64,000 nucleotides of DNA from Symbiopectobacterium purcellii_A (GCF_052050035.1 NZ_CP189882.1:5208001-5272000), one strand, 5' to 3'; numbered from the stretch's first letter, positions 28,679 through 38,591 are shown. Program-made: numbers and translations. The notes: generated by a model from the sequence alone, not told the origin.

Positions 28679-29986
28679 GAGAGTGTAAAAAGATCTGTGT
28701 AAATGGCATTTTGAGGAAAACCTTCAGAGGACAAAAAATGCCTATCAGCAACGAACTTATTGACCAACTGCTTCAGGATTGCCACTCCCCTCAGGAGCTT
28801 CTGGGTGAATCAGGCCTACTCAAGGAGCTGACTAAAAGACTGGCGGAACGGGTTCTTGAAGCTGAGATGGAGATACACCTTGGGTATGCTAAGCATGACC
28901 CGGCTGGTAATAATTCAGGCAACTCCCGCAATGGCAAGACATCCAAGAGCGTACGTAGCCAAAATGGGGCGCTCGAGCTCGATATTCCGCGCGACCGCAA
29001 CAGTACCTTCGAGCCGACACTGATCGGTAAGCACGAAAAGCAGCTTAACGGCTTCGATGACCGCATTATTTCTCTCTATTCCAGAGGGCTATCAACCCGT
29101 GATATTCAGGCTCACTTTAAAGAAGTCTACGGGGTCGATGTTTCCGCTGGCTTCATTTCTCAAGTGACCAATGCCGTGATGGATGACGTTAAGCGCTGGC
29201 AGCAACGGCCGCTGGATGCGTTTTATCCCATTGTTTACCTTGACTGTATTGTGGTCAAAAGCCAGGACGGCGGAGCCGTGACCAACAAGTCTGTTTACTT
29301 GGCTCTAGGCATCAACGGCCAGGGCGAAAAAGAGCTGCTGGGGCTATGGATAGCCAAAACCGAGGGGGCCAAGTTCTGGTTATCTGTAATGACAGAACTG
29401 AAAAATCGTGGGCTACAGGACATCTTCATCGCCTGCTGCGATGGCCTGAAGGGCTTTCCTGATGCCATTGAAGCTGTTTACCCGCATACGCGGGTACAGC
29501 TCTGCATCGTGCATCAGGTGCGGAACTCGCTGCGCTACGTCGGCTGGAAAGAGCGTAAAGCCGTTGCTGCTGACCTCCGCACTATCTATAGTTCCGCAAC
29601 GCTAGAGGGCGCTGAAGAGGCCCTGGATGCCTTCGCGGCCAAATGGGATGAACAGTTCCCGACGATCAGCCCATCGTGGAGAAATAATTGGGAACGTCTC
29701 ATCGTCATTTTTGATTTTCCGCCGGAGATCCGCAAGGTTATCTACACCACCAACGCGATAGAGTCGTTAAATGCTTCATTGCGCAAGATAACGAAAACGC
29801 GACGAATATTTCCAACGGATGACTCGGTGCTAAAATTATTCTATCTAGCCTTGCATACTATCTCGGCTAAATGGACCCTACCAATCAGAGACTGGAAACC
29901 GGCTATGAGCCAATTCATGTTGATGTATGGAGATCGGATTTCCGGTTAAGCGATGGAGCCATTTACACGAAATGCTTTACAGACTC
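28679..29986 (+). mobile_element. Intact IS256-family element
   Basis: The element is about 1.3 kb with inverted ends: GAGAGTGTAAAAAGATCTGT on the left and, read inward from the right, GAGTCTGTAAAGCATTTCGT, both continuing into GTGTAAATGGC. No 8-9 bp direct repeat of the flanks is seen, so the copy may sit at a deletion or recombination junction between the dcuC region and asmA. Confidence 0.88.
28738..29949 (+). CDS. IS256-family (Mutator-type) transposase
   Basis: This 403-residue transposase begins at MPISNELIDQLLQDC. The longer frame from 28627 is outside the element. It contains the Mutator-family landmarks YLDCIVVKSQD (first Asp), the CCDGLKGFPDAIEAVYP block (second Asp) and TTNAIESLNASLRK (catalytic Glu), which is the family's C-terminal signature. 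The N-terminal half has the family LELDIPRDRNSTFEP segment. No lesion is visible, so this is the window's only complete IS256 transposase. Partial copies of two slightly different subtypes lie at 48.6-49.8, 60.7-62.3 and 63.5-64 kb. Confidence 0.92.
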   Translation: MPISNELIDQLLQDCHSPQELLGESGLLKELTKRLAERVLEAEMEIHLGYAKHDPAGNNSGNSRNGKTSKSVRSQNGALELDIPRDRNSTFEPTLIGKHEKQLNGFDDRIISLYSRGLSTRDIQAHFKEVYGVDVSAGFISQVTNAVMDDVKRWQQRPLDAFYPIVYLDCIVVKSQDGGAVTNKSVYLALGINGQGEKELLGLWIAKTEGAKFWLSVMTELKNRGLQDIFIACCDGLKGFPDAIEAVYPHTRVQLCIVHQVRNSLRYVGWKERKAVAADLRTIYSSATLEGAEEALDAFAAKWDEQFPTISPSWRNNWERLIVIFDFPPEIRKVIYTTNAIESLNASLRKITKTRRIFPTDDSVLKLFYLALHTISAKWTLPIRDWKPAMSQFMLMYGDRISG

Positions 29987-30039
29987 GATAAGTCCCCCCG
30001 ATTTATCGTCCTCGACCGCAAGATCGCGCCATAGGCGAA

Positions 30040-31890
30040 TCAAAGCTTGTCGAGAAGCTGTTTTAGCCCTTTACTGGTCTGGCTCTGCTGGTTTTTATCT
30101 GCCCATTCATTGAGCCGCTTTTTCATCTCATCCTGAAGGCGTTTACGCAGCAACTGATCGACTTGCAGTTGATAGCTCAGGTTATTGATCGGGCCGTAAA
30201 TACGCAGCGGTACGCTGGTAGATTTTAAAATGTCCACCAACTGCTCGTTGCCGCGCCAGCCGTCGGTAATGCGCACGTTAAAATTCATGTCACATTGTTG
30301 AGCCGGGAGATCAAACTGGCTGGTGCCAGTGAGCGACAGCAGGGCGGATTGACCAGTGATATCACTTACCCGCAGTTTGCCCGCATTAAGATCGGCATTG
30401 CCAGTCAACCGTGTAATGTCGGTATAGCGATCGTAGCGCTCTAACGCCTGCACATTGCTGTTGTTACGCACCACCGCCAACTGAATCATCTGCTGGATAT
30501 TCACCCCCTGAAAACGCAGGTTGTCCACGCTCAACGCCGCGTTGCCCCGCCACTGACGCATCAACGCATCCAGCGAGAAGGTATCACCACTAAACTGCCC
30601 CTTTAACGACAGTTTCCCACTCACCGTTTGCGGCAACGCGAATGCTACTGTCAGCGGCTCAACGCTCACCCCTTCAATAGTAGGTTGCAAGGTGATTTTC
30701 GGTGTTGCCTTCGCATCCATTTTTCCGGTCAGTGCAATATGCGCGCCGTTAAGCTCACTCTGCAACGAGGAAAGGGTCAGCACGCCAGCCTGATTGACCG
30801 CATTGAGGTTAAGTTTGCTGAAGGTCAGGCCACGGTAGATAAACGTGTCCACTTGCAATGCCAGCTGCGCGCTGAACGATTGCCATAAGGCATCTCCCTC
30901 ACTCAGCCCGCGTTCCGTCGAGACCACCGGCGTCACCGTCTTGATCACAGTGGGCGTAGCGTTTTGCGTTTGTGGCGTTGGCGCACTTCCCAGCAGCGCA
31001 TCGAGGTTTAGTCGAGCCGCGTTAATGTCCAGCGTATATTCCGGGTGATCGCCCAAGGTTGCTGTCGCATTCCCGCTCAGTTGACTATCACTCATCGCCA
31101 GCGTGAACTGACTTACCGTGACTTTTTCTGGCTGAGTCGCACCCGCAGCTTGTTGATAACTGGCTTGAAGGCTACCACTGCCGCTGATACCGCCAGCGGG
31201 AATTCCTGCGCCCTGAAGTTGGTATTGAAATTGTTCGATGCTGGCGTCGATTTGCTGCGGATAGTGCTGCATATAGAGACTCGCCTGAAGTGATACGGCA
31301 AGATCGCGCTGATCGCGATTAATGCGGCTGGTCAATTCCAGCGCCAGTTGGCGATCGCGGCTCTCTTCCAGCGTGAGGTTGATATCGCGCACGTTGAGTT
31401 GTTCGTCGTCACCACGTTGCAAAATCAACAAGCTATCCACGATTTTTAACTGATTGACGGCAAGTCGCCAATTACGCGTCTCTTCCGGCGTTGACGACCC
31501 CGCCGGCGCAATAGGTGCGGTGCTGGAACGATGCGCTTCGCTTTCAGGCGTTAAGCGCACCACCGCCCCTTTGAGCATCACCTGTTTCACTTCCAGACGA
31601 TGTGACAATAGCGGCCAGAGTTTAACATCGAGGCGCATGTTTTCTGCACTGACAATCGGTGCCGCCGCTCCCGGTGCCGTTAGCGACATACCGCCGGAGA
31701 GAATGCTGAGTTGCGGCCAAACGTGCCAGCGCAAATCCCCTTCTAACTGCAAACGGTATCCGCTGCGGGCATCGACCTGGCTTACCATATAAGCGCGGAA
31801 ATCGTTGGGGTTCACCAGCATGACCAGCGCCGTCATACCGACAGCCAGCACCACAAGTAAAATCGCCAGCGTCGTCAACACTCTTTTCAT
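30040..31890 (-). CDS. asmA: AsmA-family outer-membrane assembly/lipid transport protein
   Basis: This 616-residue protein matches E. coli AsmA in length. It has an N-terminal membrane anchor (about residues 5-28), then the AsmA domain starting NPNDFRAYMVSQVDARSGYRLQLEGDLRW and a long beta-rich periplasmic part. The C-terminus has the conserved NNLSYQLQVDQLLRKRLQDE and a charged tail. AsmA-like proteins are bridge-like lipid carriers in the envelope. It is 44 bp downstream of dcd in the udk-dcd-asmA order of E. coli. Only 53 bp separate its stop from an IS256 copy. Confidence 0.94.
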   Translation of the reverse strand: MKRVLTTLAILLVVLAVGMTALVMLVNPNDFRAYMVSQVDARSGYRLQLEGDLRWHVWPQLSILSGGMSLTAPGAAAPIVSAENMRLDVKLWPLLSHRLEVKQVMLKGAVVRLTPESEAHRSSTAPIAPAGSSTPEETRNWRLAVNQLKIVDSLLILQRGDDEQLNVRDINLTLEESRDRQLALELTSRINRDQRDLAVSLQASLYMQHYPQQIDASIEQFQYQLQGAGIPAGGISGSGSLQASYQQAAGATQPEKVTVSQFTLAMSDSQLSGNATATLGDHPEYTLDINAARLNLDALLGSAPTPQTQNATPTVIKTVTPVVSTERGLSEGDALWQSFSAQLALQVDTFIYRGLTFSKLNLNAVNQAGVLTLSSLQSELNGAHIALTGKMDAKATPKITLQPTIEGVSVEPLTVAFALPQTVSGKLSLKGQFSGDTFSLDALMRQWRGNAALSVDNLRFQGVNIQQMIQLAVVRNNSNVQALERYDRYTDITRLTGNADLNAGKLRVSDITGQSALLSLTGTSQFDLPAQQCDMNFNVRITDGWRGNEQLVDILKSTSVPLRIYGPINNLSYQLQVDQLLRKRLQDEMKKRLNEWADKNQQSQTSKGLKQLLDKL

Positions 31891-31934
31891 GCCATCCTCC
31901 CAACAATCAGTGCAACAGCATTATGCACTGGCGA

Positions 31935-32516
31935 TCAATCCTTATCGATTCGGCTCGCCACAGCGCCCTGCTGATCTTTGTATTTCGCATCTTCACGACG
32001 GTTGTAGGGGCGCGCGGCCGGGCCAGAGAGCGGTTCAAAACTCAATGCACCGATAATCATGCCAGGACGTAATGCCAACGGTAGCTTACCTGAATTATAG
32101 AACTCCAGCACAATTCTACCCTGCCAGCCGGGATCGATGCGATGTGCAGTTACGTGAACCATTAATCCCAGGCGCGCCAACGATGAGCGCCCGTCGAGCC
32201 AGCCCACCAGATTGTCCGGCAATGTTACCGACTCCAACGTCACCGCCAGCGCCAGTTCACCGGGATGCAGGAAAAACGCTTCTCCTTCCGGCAAGTTGAT
32301 TTCATCACTCATCACGCGATCGAGCGCCGCACTGACTTCATCTTTCGGACCGCTTAAATCGATAAATGCGGCTGTGTGTCCGCTGAAAACGCGAAACTGA
32401 TTGCCCAGCCGCACATCCAGCGTTGCGCCGTTAATTCGTTCAACGGGAGGACGGGGGGTGATAACCAGGCGTCCATCGTCTAGCCAGCTTTCTATGTCGC
32501 GATCGCACAGTCTCAT
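31935..32516 (-). CDS. dcd: dCTP deaminase
   Basis: Deaminates dCTP to dUTP, the main source of dUMP for thymidylate synthesis in enterobacteria. The 193-residue protein has the family length and opens MRLCDRDIESWLD. It has TLDVRLGNQFRVF and the active-site block DGRSSLARLGLMVHVTAHRI with the catalytic Glu in RIVLEFYNSG. It lies 37 bp after udk and 44 bp before asmA. It is intact. Confidence 0.97.
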   Translation of the reverse strand: MRLCDRDIESWLDDGRLVITPRPPVERINGATLDVRLGNQFRVFSGHTAAFIDLSGPKDEVSAALDRVMSDEINLPEGEAFFLHPGELALAVTLESVTLPDNLVGWLDGRSSLARLGLMVHVTAHRIDPGWQGRIVLEFYNSGKLPLALRPGMIIGALSFEPLSGPAARPYNRREDAKYKDQQGAVASRIDKD

Positions 32517-32553
32517 GTTGTTCCCTTTTCTCGGTTACGCCGTCATCGGTGAA

Positions 32554-33195
32554 TTATTCAAAAAACTGACTAATTTTGGCTTTCAGAATATCAATAGCAA
32601 TACGGTTTTTACCGCCACGTGGCACAATAATATCTGCGTATTGCTTGGACGGTTCAATAAATTGCAAAAACATCGGGCGTACTGTTTTTTGATACTGCTC
32701 CATGACCGAATCCATAGAGCGACCACGTTCGTTCACATCACGGCGCATACGACGCAGCAGGCAGATATCCAGCGGGGTATCGACAAAAATGGAAAAATTC
32801 AGCTCAGCGCGCAGGCGGACTTCCGTCAGTAACAAGATACCTTCCAAAATGATCACTTTCTTTGGCAGCAAGCGTACTGTCTCTTGCTTACGGGTATGCT
32901 CAACGTAACTGTACTGTGGCAACTCAATCGCTTGTCCGGCCTTGAGCATTTTAAGATGCGTTAACAGCAGGTCATGGTCCATGGCATTGGGGTGGTCGTA
33001 GTTGGTTTTCACCCGTTCTTCCATGCTCAGATGGCTTTGATCTTTATAATAACTGTCTTCCGGGATGACCCCGATATGCTCATCCCCCACCTGATCGCGC
33101 AACTCGCGATACAGCGTACTGGAAATAAGACTTTTACCAGAAGCGGATGCTCCTGCAATTCCGATGATGACACACTGGTGAGACGTCGCAGCCAT
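32554..33195 (-). CDS. udk: Uridine kinase
   Basis: Phosphorylates uridine and cytidine with GTP/ATP in pyrimidine salvage. The 213-residue protein carries the P-loop GIAGASASGKSLIS near the N-terminus, the DSYYKD substrate loop, NYDHPNAMDHDLL and the Arg-rich lid DICLLRRMRRDVNERGRS. It is the first gene of the udk-dcd-asmA unit. Complete. Confidence 0.97.
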   Translation of the reverse strand: MAATSHQCVIIGIAGASASGKSLISSTLYRELRDQVGDEHIGVIPEDSYYKDQSHLSMEERVKTNYDHPNAMDHDLLLTHLKMLKAGQAIELPQYSYVEHTRKQETVRLLPKKVIILEGILLLTEVRLRAELNFSIFVDTPLDICLLRRMRRDVNERGRSMDSVMEQYQKTVRPMFLQFIEPSKQYADIIVPRGGKNRIAIDILKAKISQFFE

Positions 33196-33498
33196 GACAA
33201 TAAATGACCTGATAAATGAGGGAAATGCCGAATGGCATAGTAACGGGTAAACAAACAGTAACGAGCGAATTATAGGGAGTTAAGGCAGGCAGCGCCAGCC
33301 CTACTCATGGTCATTTCTGGTTTGCAAGGGAATTGGTGAGCGTGCACACGTTGTCTCGGCACAACGAAAGATTACAAACGTGAAAACAGGTTGAAGCGAG
33401 GCTTTATGTGGCGCATTTCCCGCTCACCGAGCGAGTTCAACAGTGAAGCGGCACGCTTTCACCGCCGAAAGATCAGTAATACTGACGCTCCCGCCGCG

Positions 33499-33732
33499 TT
33501 ACCAGCCAAACGGTCTGCCACAATCCGTGCTGTTATCTACACATCCGCGAGCACGGACACGTTCCATACGCCGGTCCCTTCTGAATACCCCATCGTGCCC
33601 CATCGAATAGAGTGGTCCATTGGCATGCATACCGGGTCTTTTATTCTGTTGCGCCTCATAATTATAAGGCGCGCATGCTAGGAGAGTGACAACGGGCAGT
33701 GTGAAAATAAGCCATCTTAAGATTGTCGTCAT
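33499..33732 (-). CDS. Small putative lipoprotein, unknown function
   Basis: This 77-residue reading frame starts at ATG 33732 with a good signal peptide, MTTILRWLIFTLPVVTLLAC, and a lipobox-like TLLAC (Cys at residue 20). The mature part is polar, glycine- and arginine-rich, and ends GCVDNSTDCGRPFGW with two further cysteines. I do not recognise the family. The frame remains open upstream to 33996, but that region lacks coding character. It lies alone between udk and an IS30 copy. Confidence 0.5.
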   Translation of the reverse strand: MTTILRWLIFTLPVVTLLACAPYNYEAQQNKRPGMHANGPLYSMGHDGVFRRDRRMERVRARGCVDNSTDCGRPFGW

Positions 33733-33961
33733 CGCGCTATCCCTCAACATCAGTAGGTTCATCGGACCAAAATTATCACAGGTGTCGCACCTGAGATACC
33801 CACAGCGCGTTTTGATTGGCGTTTGGTTTAAATGAACGGTAGGTGTCCCGTCATAACGCCGGGAACGCTGATAATGGGCGAGTGATTTATCAACGCGAGA
33901 ATCCGCCAGGCGGACATGCGGGTTTATAGCAGGCAGTTCCCGCCAGTGCGGGAACCCTATT
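33733..33961. other. Intergenic DNA with short palindromes before IS30
   Basis: No gene is supported. The stretch holds TCCGCCAGGCGGA (33902-33914) and a perfect 8-bp inverted repeat GTTCCCGC-CAGT-GCGGGAAC (33936-33955), just left of the IS30 end. The latter has no T-run, so it is not a clear terminator. Confidence 0.5.
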
Positions 33962-35063
33962 GCCCCATTCCCACTCGAAACGCAACAAAGTGACACACTG
34001 GCCAGAGTCGGATAAAATCACCGTTCTGGCCCTACTGGAGATCCCGTTGCATGCAGGGAAAACATCTGACTCACAAAGAACGGTTCTACATCGAAAAGCG
34101 GCGTGGTGATGGGGTTAACCAGGCCACCATCGCCCGGGAACTGGAGCTTCCTCGTTCTACCATCAGCAGGGAACTCAGACGCAATACCGACGCCGCTTTC
34201 AACGGGGTCTATTCCTGCAGAAGGGCCGAAACGTTGGCCAGAGGGCGGCGGCAGAAAACACGGCCGGACAGCGTGATTAACCAGCTTGAACCGCACATTC
34301 AGGACGTTATCAGAACGGCGCTGTCTACCCACACCTCACCTGAGGTCATCAGTGGGCGCCTGGTCCTGGAATTTGGCCTGTCCGTCAGCAAGAACTCGCT
34401 CTATCGCTATATCCAGCAGGAGCGCCGGGCCGGCGGTGAGCTGTATCAGCAGCTCCCTCATCGGGGTAAACGGTATAACTATCAGACCGATGAGAACAAA
34501 CGCGGTCCTATTCCCAACCGTGTTGGCATTGAGCAGCGGCCGGCCGTTGCTGACCTCAAGCAGGAACCCGGGCATTTCGAGATTGACACCATCTTTGGCA
34601 AAGATCAGAAATCATTCCTGCTGACGGTGGTCGATAAAGCCGTCAAGCTGGTCATCATTCGCAAACTGCCCAACAAGCGAGCAGAGACAGTGGTAGCGGC
34701 CTTCAGGGACATCGTTGCCAATACCTTCTGCGAGTTTAAAACCCTGACTGCTGACAACGGTTCTGAATTTTCCCAGCACGGGGAAATTACAAAAGTCACG
34801 GGGGCACCGGTCTACTTTGCCCGGCCATATCATTCCTGGGAACGCGGGTTGAATGAGCATACCAACGGGCTGATACGGCGTTTTTACCCGAAGGGAACGG
34901 ACTTCAATTATGTCACCCATCGCAAGGTTGCAGCACTCGAACACCTGCTCAATACGCGAGGCCGAAAATCGCTGGGTTATCGTTCTCCAAATGAGGTATT
35001 TTTAACGCACTTACAGGCGGCATAATGCCCTACCGTTTTGTTGCGTTTCGACTGGGAATGGGC
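33962..35063 (+). mobile_element. IS30-family element, copy 3 (intact)
   Basis: The terminal repeats are GCCCCATTCCCACTCGAAAC (left) and GTTTCGACTGGGAATGGGC-like (right), with the right end one G shorter than in other copies. It lies between the small lipoprotein gene and mrp, 22 bp from the mrp stop codon. Confidence 0.9.
34051..35025 (+). CDS. IS30-family transposase
   Basis: This 324-residue transposase has an N-terminal HTH (LTHKERFYIEKRRGDGVNQATIAREL), then a second helical region and the DDE core. The catalytic Asp is in HFEIDTIFGKDQ, the second in LTADNGSEFSQH and the Glu in GLNEHTNGLIRRFYP. All three are present, and neither frameshift nor early stop is seen. This is the only copy of the four with an undamaged reading frame and active site. 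Confidence 0.93.
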   Translation: MQGKHLTHKERFYIEKRRGDGVNQATIARELELPRSTISRELRRNTDAAFNGVYSCRRAETLARGRRQKTRPDSVINQLEPHIQDVIRTALSTHTSPEVISGRLVLEFGLSVSKNSLYRYIQQERRAGGELYQQLPHRGKRYNYQTDENKRGPIPNRVGIEQRPAVADLKQEPGHFEIDTIFGKDQKSFLLTVVDKAVKLVIIRKLPNKRAETVVAAFRDIVANTFCEFKTLTADNGSEFSQHGEITKVTGAPVYFARPYHSWERGLNEHTNGLIRRFYPKGTDFNYVTHRKVAALEHLLNTRGRKSLGYRSPNEVFLTHLQAA

Positions 35064-35085
35064 CATTGACCCTGCATAAAATCGA

Positions 35086-36195
35086 TCACACTGCGCGGAA
35101 CGAAATCTCGGTCGGAATGACTTCACCCTGCCAGTAAAGCTGTGCAGCCACTTGCCCAGCCAGTTCACGATACAGTGAGGTGAACTCGCTGTCCGGTTTG
35201 CTGGCAACGGTGGGTTCACCGCGATCGAGATCTTCACGTAGCAAGATATGCAGCGGCAGTTGCCCCAGCAGGGCACAGTTGTATTTCTCCGCCAGTTTCT
35301 GCGCGCCGCCGGTGCCAAAAATAGGCTCCAGATGACCACAGTGGCTGCAAATATGCACGCTCATGTTCTCGACGATACCCAGCACCGGCACGCTGACTTT
35401 CTCAAACATGGTGATACCCTTCATGGCATCCACCAACGCAATGTCCTGCGGTGTCGTCACCACTACTGCGCACGTCACTGGCACGTTTTGCGCCAGCGTC
35501 AACTGAATATCCCCGGTGCCCGGCGGCATATCCAATACCAGATAATCGAGATCCGGCCATAGCGTATCTTGCAGCAGTTGCAACAGCGCTTTACTCGCCA
35601 TCGGGCCGCGCCACACCATCGCATTATCATCCGTCACCAGATAACCGATAGAGTTGGTTGCCAGGCCGTAAGCCATGATGGGCGCCATATGTTGACCATC
35701 CGGCGAGGTCGGGCGCTCGCTGGCGGTGCCCAGCATGATCGGAATGGACGGACCATAGATGTCGGCATCGAGAATACCCACCGACGCGCCCTCTGCGGCC
35801 AACGCCAGCGCCATGTTCACCGCGGTGCTGGATTTCCCTACGCCGCCCTTGCCAGAGCTAACGGCAATAATGTTTTTAACACCTTTGACACCTGCCTGGT
35901 TGTTTACGCGGCGCAGCGTGGCAATACTGTGCGTCAGGCGCCATTCCACATCCTTGGCACCGGTTAAACGCATCAAATCGGGGCTGACGGTCTCTTTTAA
36001 TACGTCCAACCCACTCAACCAGGCAAACGGCATCACCAGTTCGATGCGCAGCACCTCATCCAGCAAGGCACAATGATGCAGGGCATTGAGGGTCGTCAGG
36101 TTATTTTTCAGCGTCGGGTGCTTAAACGTGGAGAGGACACCGGTCACCAGTGCCTTCAGCGTATCGGGGGTTTGCTCAGGGATTGTTGCGTTCAT
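35086..36195 (-). CDS. apbC: Iron-sulfur cluster carrier ATPase Mrp/ApbC
   Basis: This P-loop NTPase binds and transfers [4Fe-4S] clusters to apoproteins. The 369-residue protein has an N-terminal MIP18-like segment, the deviant Walker A IAVSSGKGGVGKSSTAVN, the LDADIYGPSIP switch and VLDMPPGTGD. It has the Cys-x2-Cys pair in HICSHCGHLEP that holds the bridging cluster. It is divergent from metG as in E. coli. The C-terminus (SFRAV) is preserved although an IS30 copy lies 22 bp beyond the stop. Confidence 0.96.
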   Translation of the reverse strand: MNATIPEQTPDTLKALVTGVLSTFKHPTLKNNLTTLNALHHCALLDEVLRIELVMPFAWLSGLDVLKETVSPDLMRLTGAKDVEWRLTHSIATLRRVNNQAGVKGVKNIIAVSSGKGGVGKSSTAVNMALALAAEGASVGILDADIYGPSIPIMLGTASERPTSPDGQHMAPIMAYGLATNSIGYLVTDDNAMVWRGPMASKALLQLLQDTLWPDLDYLVLDMPPGTGDIQLTLAQNVPVTCAVVVTTPQDIALVDAMKGITMFEKVSVPVLGIVENMSVHICSHCGHLEPIFGTGGAQKLAEKYNCALLGQLPLHILLREDLDRGEPTVASKPDSEFTSLYRELAGQVAAQLYWQGEVIPTEISFRAV

Positions 36196-36421
36196 CCCGG
36201 CTCCTTATCGATCTCATTATTTTGTGGAAAAACGGCCATAGCATAACAGAATGCCCCGTTCCGATCGTTGACCTCAGTGAAAAAATCGACCCGAGTCGCG
36301 TGAACGCTGTATTGCCGGCGTTTGGCAGTATTTTCCGCTTGCAGCGGTTTACGCCATAAGGACCTATCGGTTAACATCGGGATTCGTTCTCATCATCATG
36401 AAAGAAAGTAAGTTCCCCACT

Positions 36422-38449
36422 ATGACTCAAGTCGCTAAGAAAATATTGGTAACCTGCGCGTTGCCTTATGCTAACGGATCAATCCACCTCGGCCACATGC
36501 TGGAGCATATCCAGGCTGATATCTGGGTCCGTTATCAGCGAATGCGCGGCCACCAGGTTCACTTTATCTGTGCGGATGACGCCCACGGTACACCAATCAT
36601 GTTGAAAGCACAGCAGATGGGTGTGGCACCGGAGCAGATGATTGCGGACGTGAGTCAGGAACATCAGCGGGATTTCGCTGGCTTTCAGATTAGCTACGAC
36701 AATTATCACTCCACCCACAGTGAAGAGAACCGGGAGCTGTCCGGTCTTATCTATGGTCGTTTGAAAGAGAACGGTTTTATTAAGAACCGCACCATTTCGC
36801 AGCTCTACGATCCGGAAAAAGGTATGTTCCTGCCGGACCGTTTTGTCAAAGGCACCTGCCCGAAATGTAAAGCGGCCGATCAGTATGGCGATAACTGCGA
36901 AGTGTGCGGTGCGACCTATAGCCCAACGGAACTGATCGATCCGAAATCAGCGGTTTCCGACGCTACGCCGGTGATGCGCGAGTCAGAGCATTTCTTCTTT
37001 GATTTGCCCGCATTCAGCGAAATGTTGCAAGCCTGGACGCGTTCTGGCGCATTGCAGGAGCAGGTCGCCAACAAGATGCAAGAGTGGTTTTATGCCGGCC
37101 TGCAACAGTGGGATATCACCCGCGACGCGCCCTACTTCGGTTTTGAAGTGCCGGATGCGCCGGGCAAATACTTCTACGTCTGGCTGGATGCGCCGATCGG
37201 TTACATGGGGTCATTTAAAAACCTGTGCGACAAACGCGGCGATATCGATTTTGATGAATTCTGGCGTAAAGAGAGCAGCTCTGAACTATACCATTTCATC
37301 GGTAAAGACATCGTCTATTTCCACAGCCTGTTTTGGCCCGCCATGTTGGAAGGCAGCGGCTTCCGTAAGCCGACCAACCTGTTTGTGCACGGCTACGTGA
37401 CGGTAAACGGCGCCAAGATGTCCAAATCGCGCGGCACCTTTATCAAGGCCGAGACCTATCTGCAACATCTGGATGCTGATTGCCTGCGTTATTACTACGC
37501 CGCCAAGCTGTCGTCACGCATTGACGATATCGACCTCAATCTGGAAGATTTCGTACAGCGCGTTAATGCCAATATCGTTAACAAAGTGGTTAACCTCGCG
37601 TCGCGTAACGCCGGTTTCATCAATAAGCGTTTTGGCGGGAAACTGGCGGAAACGCTGGCTGATGCCGAGCTTTATGCCACCTTCACCAATACGGCTGACA
37701 GCATTGCCGAAGCCTATTCCAACCGGGAATCCGGCAAAGCCATCCGCGAGATCATGGCGCTAGCCGATATCGCTAACCGCTATGTGGACGAACAAGCCCC
37801 GTGGGTGGTGGCAAAAGAAGAAGGCCGCGATGCGGATTTGCAGGCGATTTGCTCGATGGGCATCAACCTGTTCCGCGTGCTGATGACCTACCTGAAACCG
37901 GTATTGCCATCACTGGCCGAGCGTGCCGAAGCATTCCTCAACACGACATTGGCGTGGGATGCGGTAGCACAACCGCTGCTGGGTCACGAGGTGAAAGCGT
38001 TCAAAGCGTTGTTCAACCGCATCGATCTCGACAAGGTCAATGCGATGGTTGATGCCTCCAAAGAGGACATGAGTGCCAAGACAGTGGTGACAGGTCCGCT
38101 GGCTGACGATCCGATTCAGGACACCATCTCTTTTGACGATTTTGCCAAAGTGGATATGCGCATTGCTCTGATCAAGCAGGCAGATTTCGTGGAGGGCTCT
38201 GATAAGCTGCTACGATTGACGCTGGATCTCGGCGGTGAAACGCGCCAGATTTTCTCCGGCATCCGCACGGCGTATCCCGATCCGAAAGCGCTGGAAGGGC
38301 GTTTGACCATCATAGTCGCCAACCTGGCCCCGCGTAAAATGCGCTTTGGCGTGTCGGAAGGCATGGTGATGGCAGCAGGTCCTGGCGGCAAGGAGATTTT
38401 TCTGCTCAGTCCGGATAGCGGCGCACAACCGGGAATGCAAGTGAAATAA
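36422..38449 (+). CDS. metG: Methionyl-tRNA synthetase
   Basis: Charges tRNA-Met and initiator tRNA. The 675-residue class I synthetase has the HIGH-type motif ALPYANGSIHLGH at the N-terminus. It has the zinc-binding cysteines in GTCPKCKAADQYGDNCEVCGA (landmark near residues 143-163) and the KMSKS loop GAKMSKSRGTF. The C-terminal OB-fold/EMAP-like domain for dimerisation and tRNA binding begins near DDFAKVDMRIALI. I chose the ATG at 36422 (MTQVAKKILV) as in E. coli, although an upstream in-frame ATG at 36398 exists. Complete. Confidence 0.97.
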   Translation: MTQVAKKILVTCALPYANGSIHLGHMLEHIQADIWVRYQRMRGHQVHFICADDAHGTPIMLKAQQMGVAPEQMIADVSQEHQRDFAGFQISYDNYHSTHSEENRELSGLIYGRLKENGFIKNRTISQLYDPEKGMFLPDRFVKGTCPKCKAADQYGDNCEVCGATYSPTELIDPKSAVSDATPVMRESEHFFFDLPAFSEMLQAWTRSGALQEQVANKMQEWFYAGLQQWDITRDAPYFGFEVPDAPGKYFYVWLDAPIGYMGSFKNLCDKRGDIDFDEFWRKESSSELYHFIGKDIVYFHSLFWPAMLEGSGFRKPTNLFVHGYVTVNGAKMSKSRGTFIKAETYLQHLDADCLRYYYAAKLSSRIDDIDLNLEDFVQRVNANIVNKVVNLASRNAGFINKRFGGKLAETLADAELYATFTNTADSIAEAYSNRESGKAIREIMALADIANRYVDEQAPWVVAKEEGRDADLQAICSMGINLFRVLMTYLKPVLPSLAERAEAFLNTTLAWDAVAQPLLGHEVKAFKALFNRIDLDKVNAMVDASKEDMSAKTVVTGPLADDPIQDTISFDDFAKVDMRIALIKQADFVEGSDKLLRLTLDLGGETRQIFSGIRTAYPDPKALEGRLTIIVANLAPRKMRFGVSEGMVMAAGPGGKEIFLLSPDSGAQPGMQVK

Positions 38450-38455
38450 CACATC

Positions 38456-38480
38456 AAGCCGCCTCCGGGCGGCTTTTTTA
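38456..38480 (+). terminator. Rho-independent terminator of metG
   Basis: The stem GCCGCC-TCCG-GGCGGC is followed directly by six T, starting 8 bp after the metG stop codon. A textbook intrinsic terminator. Confidence 0.93.
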
Positions 38481-38591
38481 TCGCCCTTCTTTTGCCGCAA
38501 AAGCCCCATTCCCACTCGAAACGCAACAAAGTAACCCACTTGCCAGAGTCGTATAAAATCACCGTTCTGGCCATACTGGAGAGCCTGTTGC

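Noticed and set aside
28627..28737. N-terminal extension of the IS256 transposase
   Set aside because: The extra codons lie partly outside the IS end. All other copies begin at MPISN.
31454..31792. Plus-strand open frames across asmA
   Set aside because: Antisense shadows of asmA with no ribosome-binding site or family pattern.
33391..33681. Plus-strand 96-codon frame near the small lipoprotein gene
   Set aside because: No signal peptide, domain or ribosome-binding site. The opposite-strand lipoprotein frame is more convincing.
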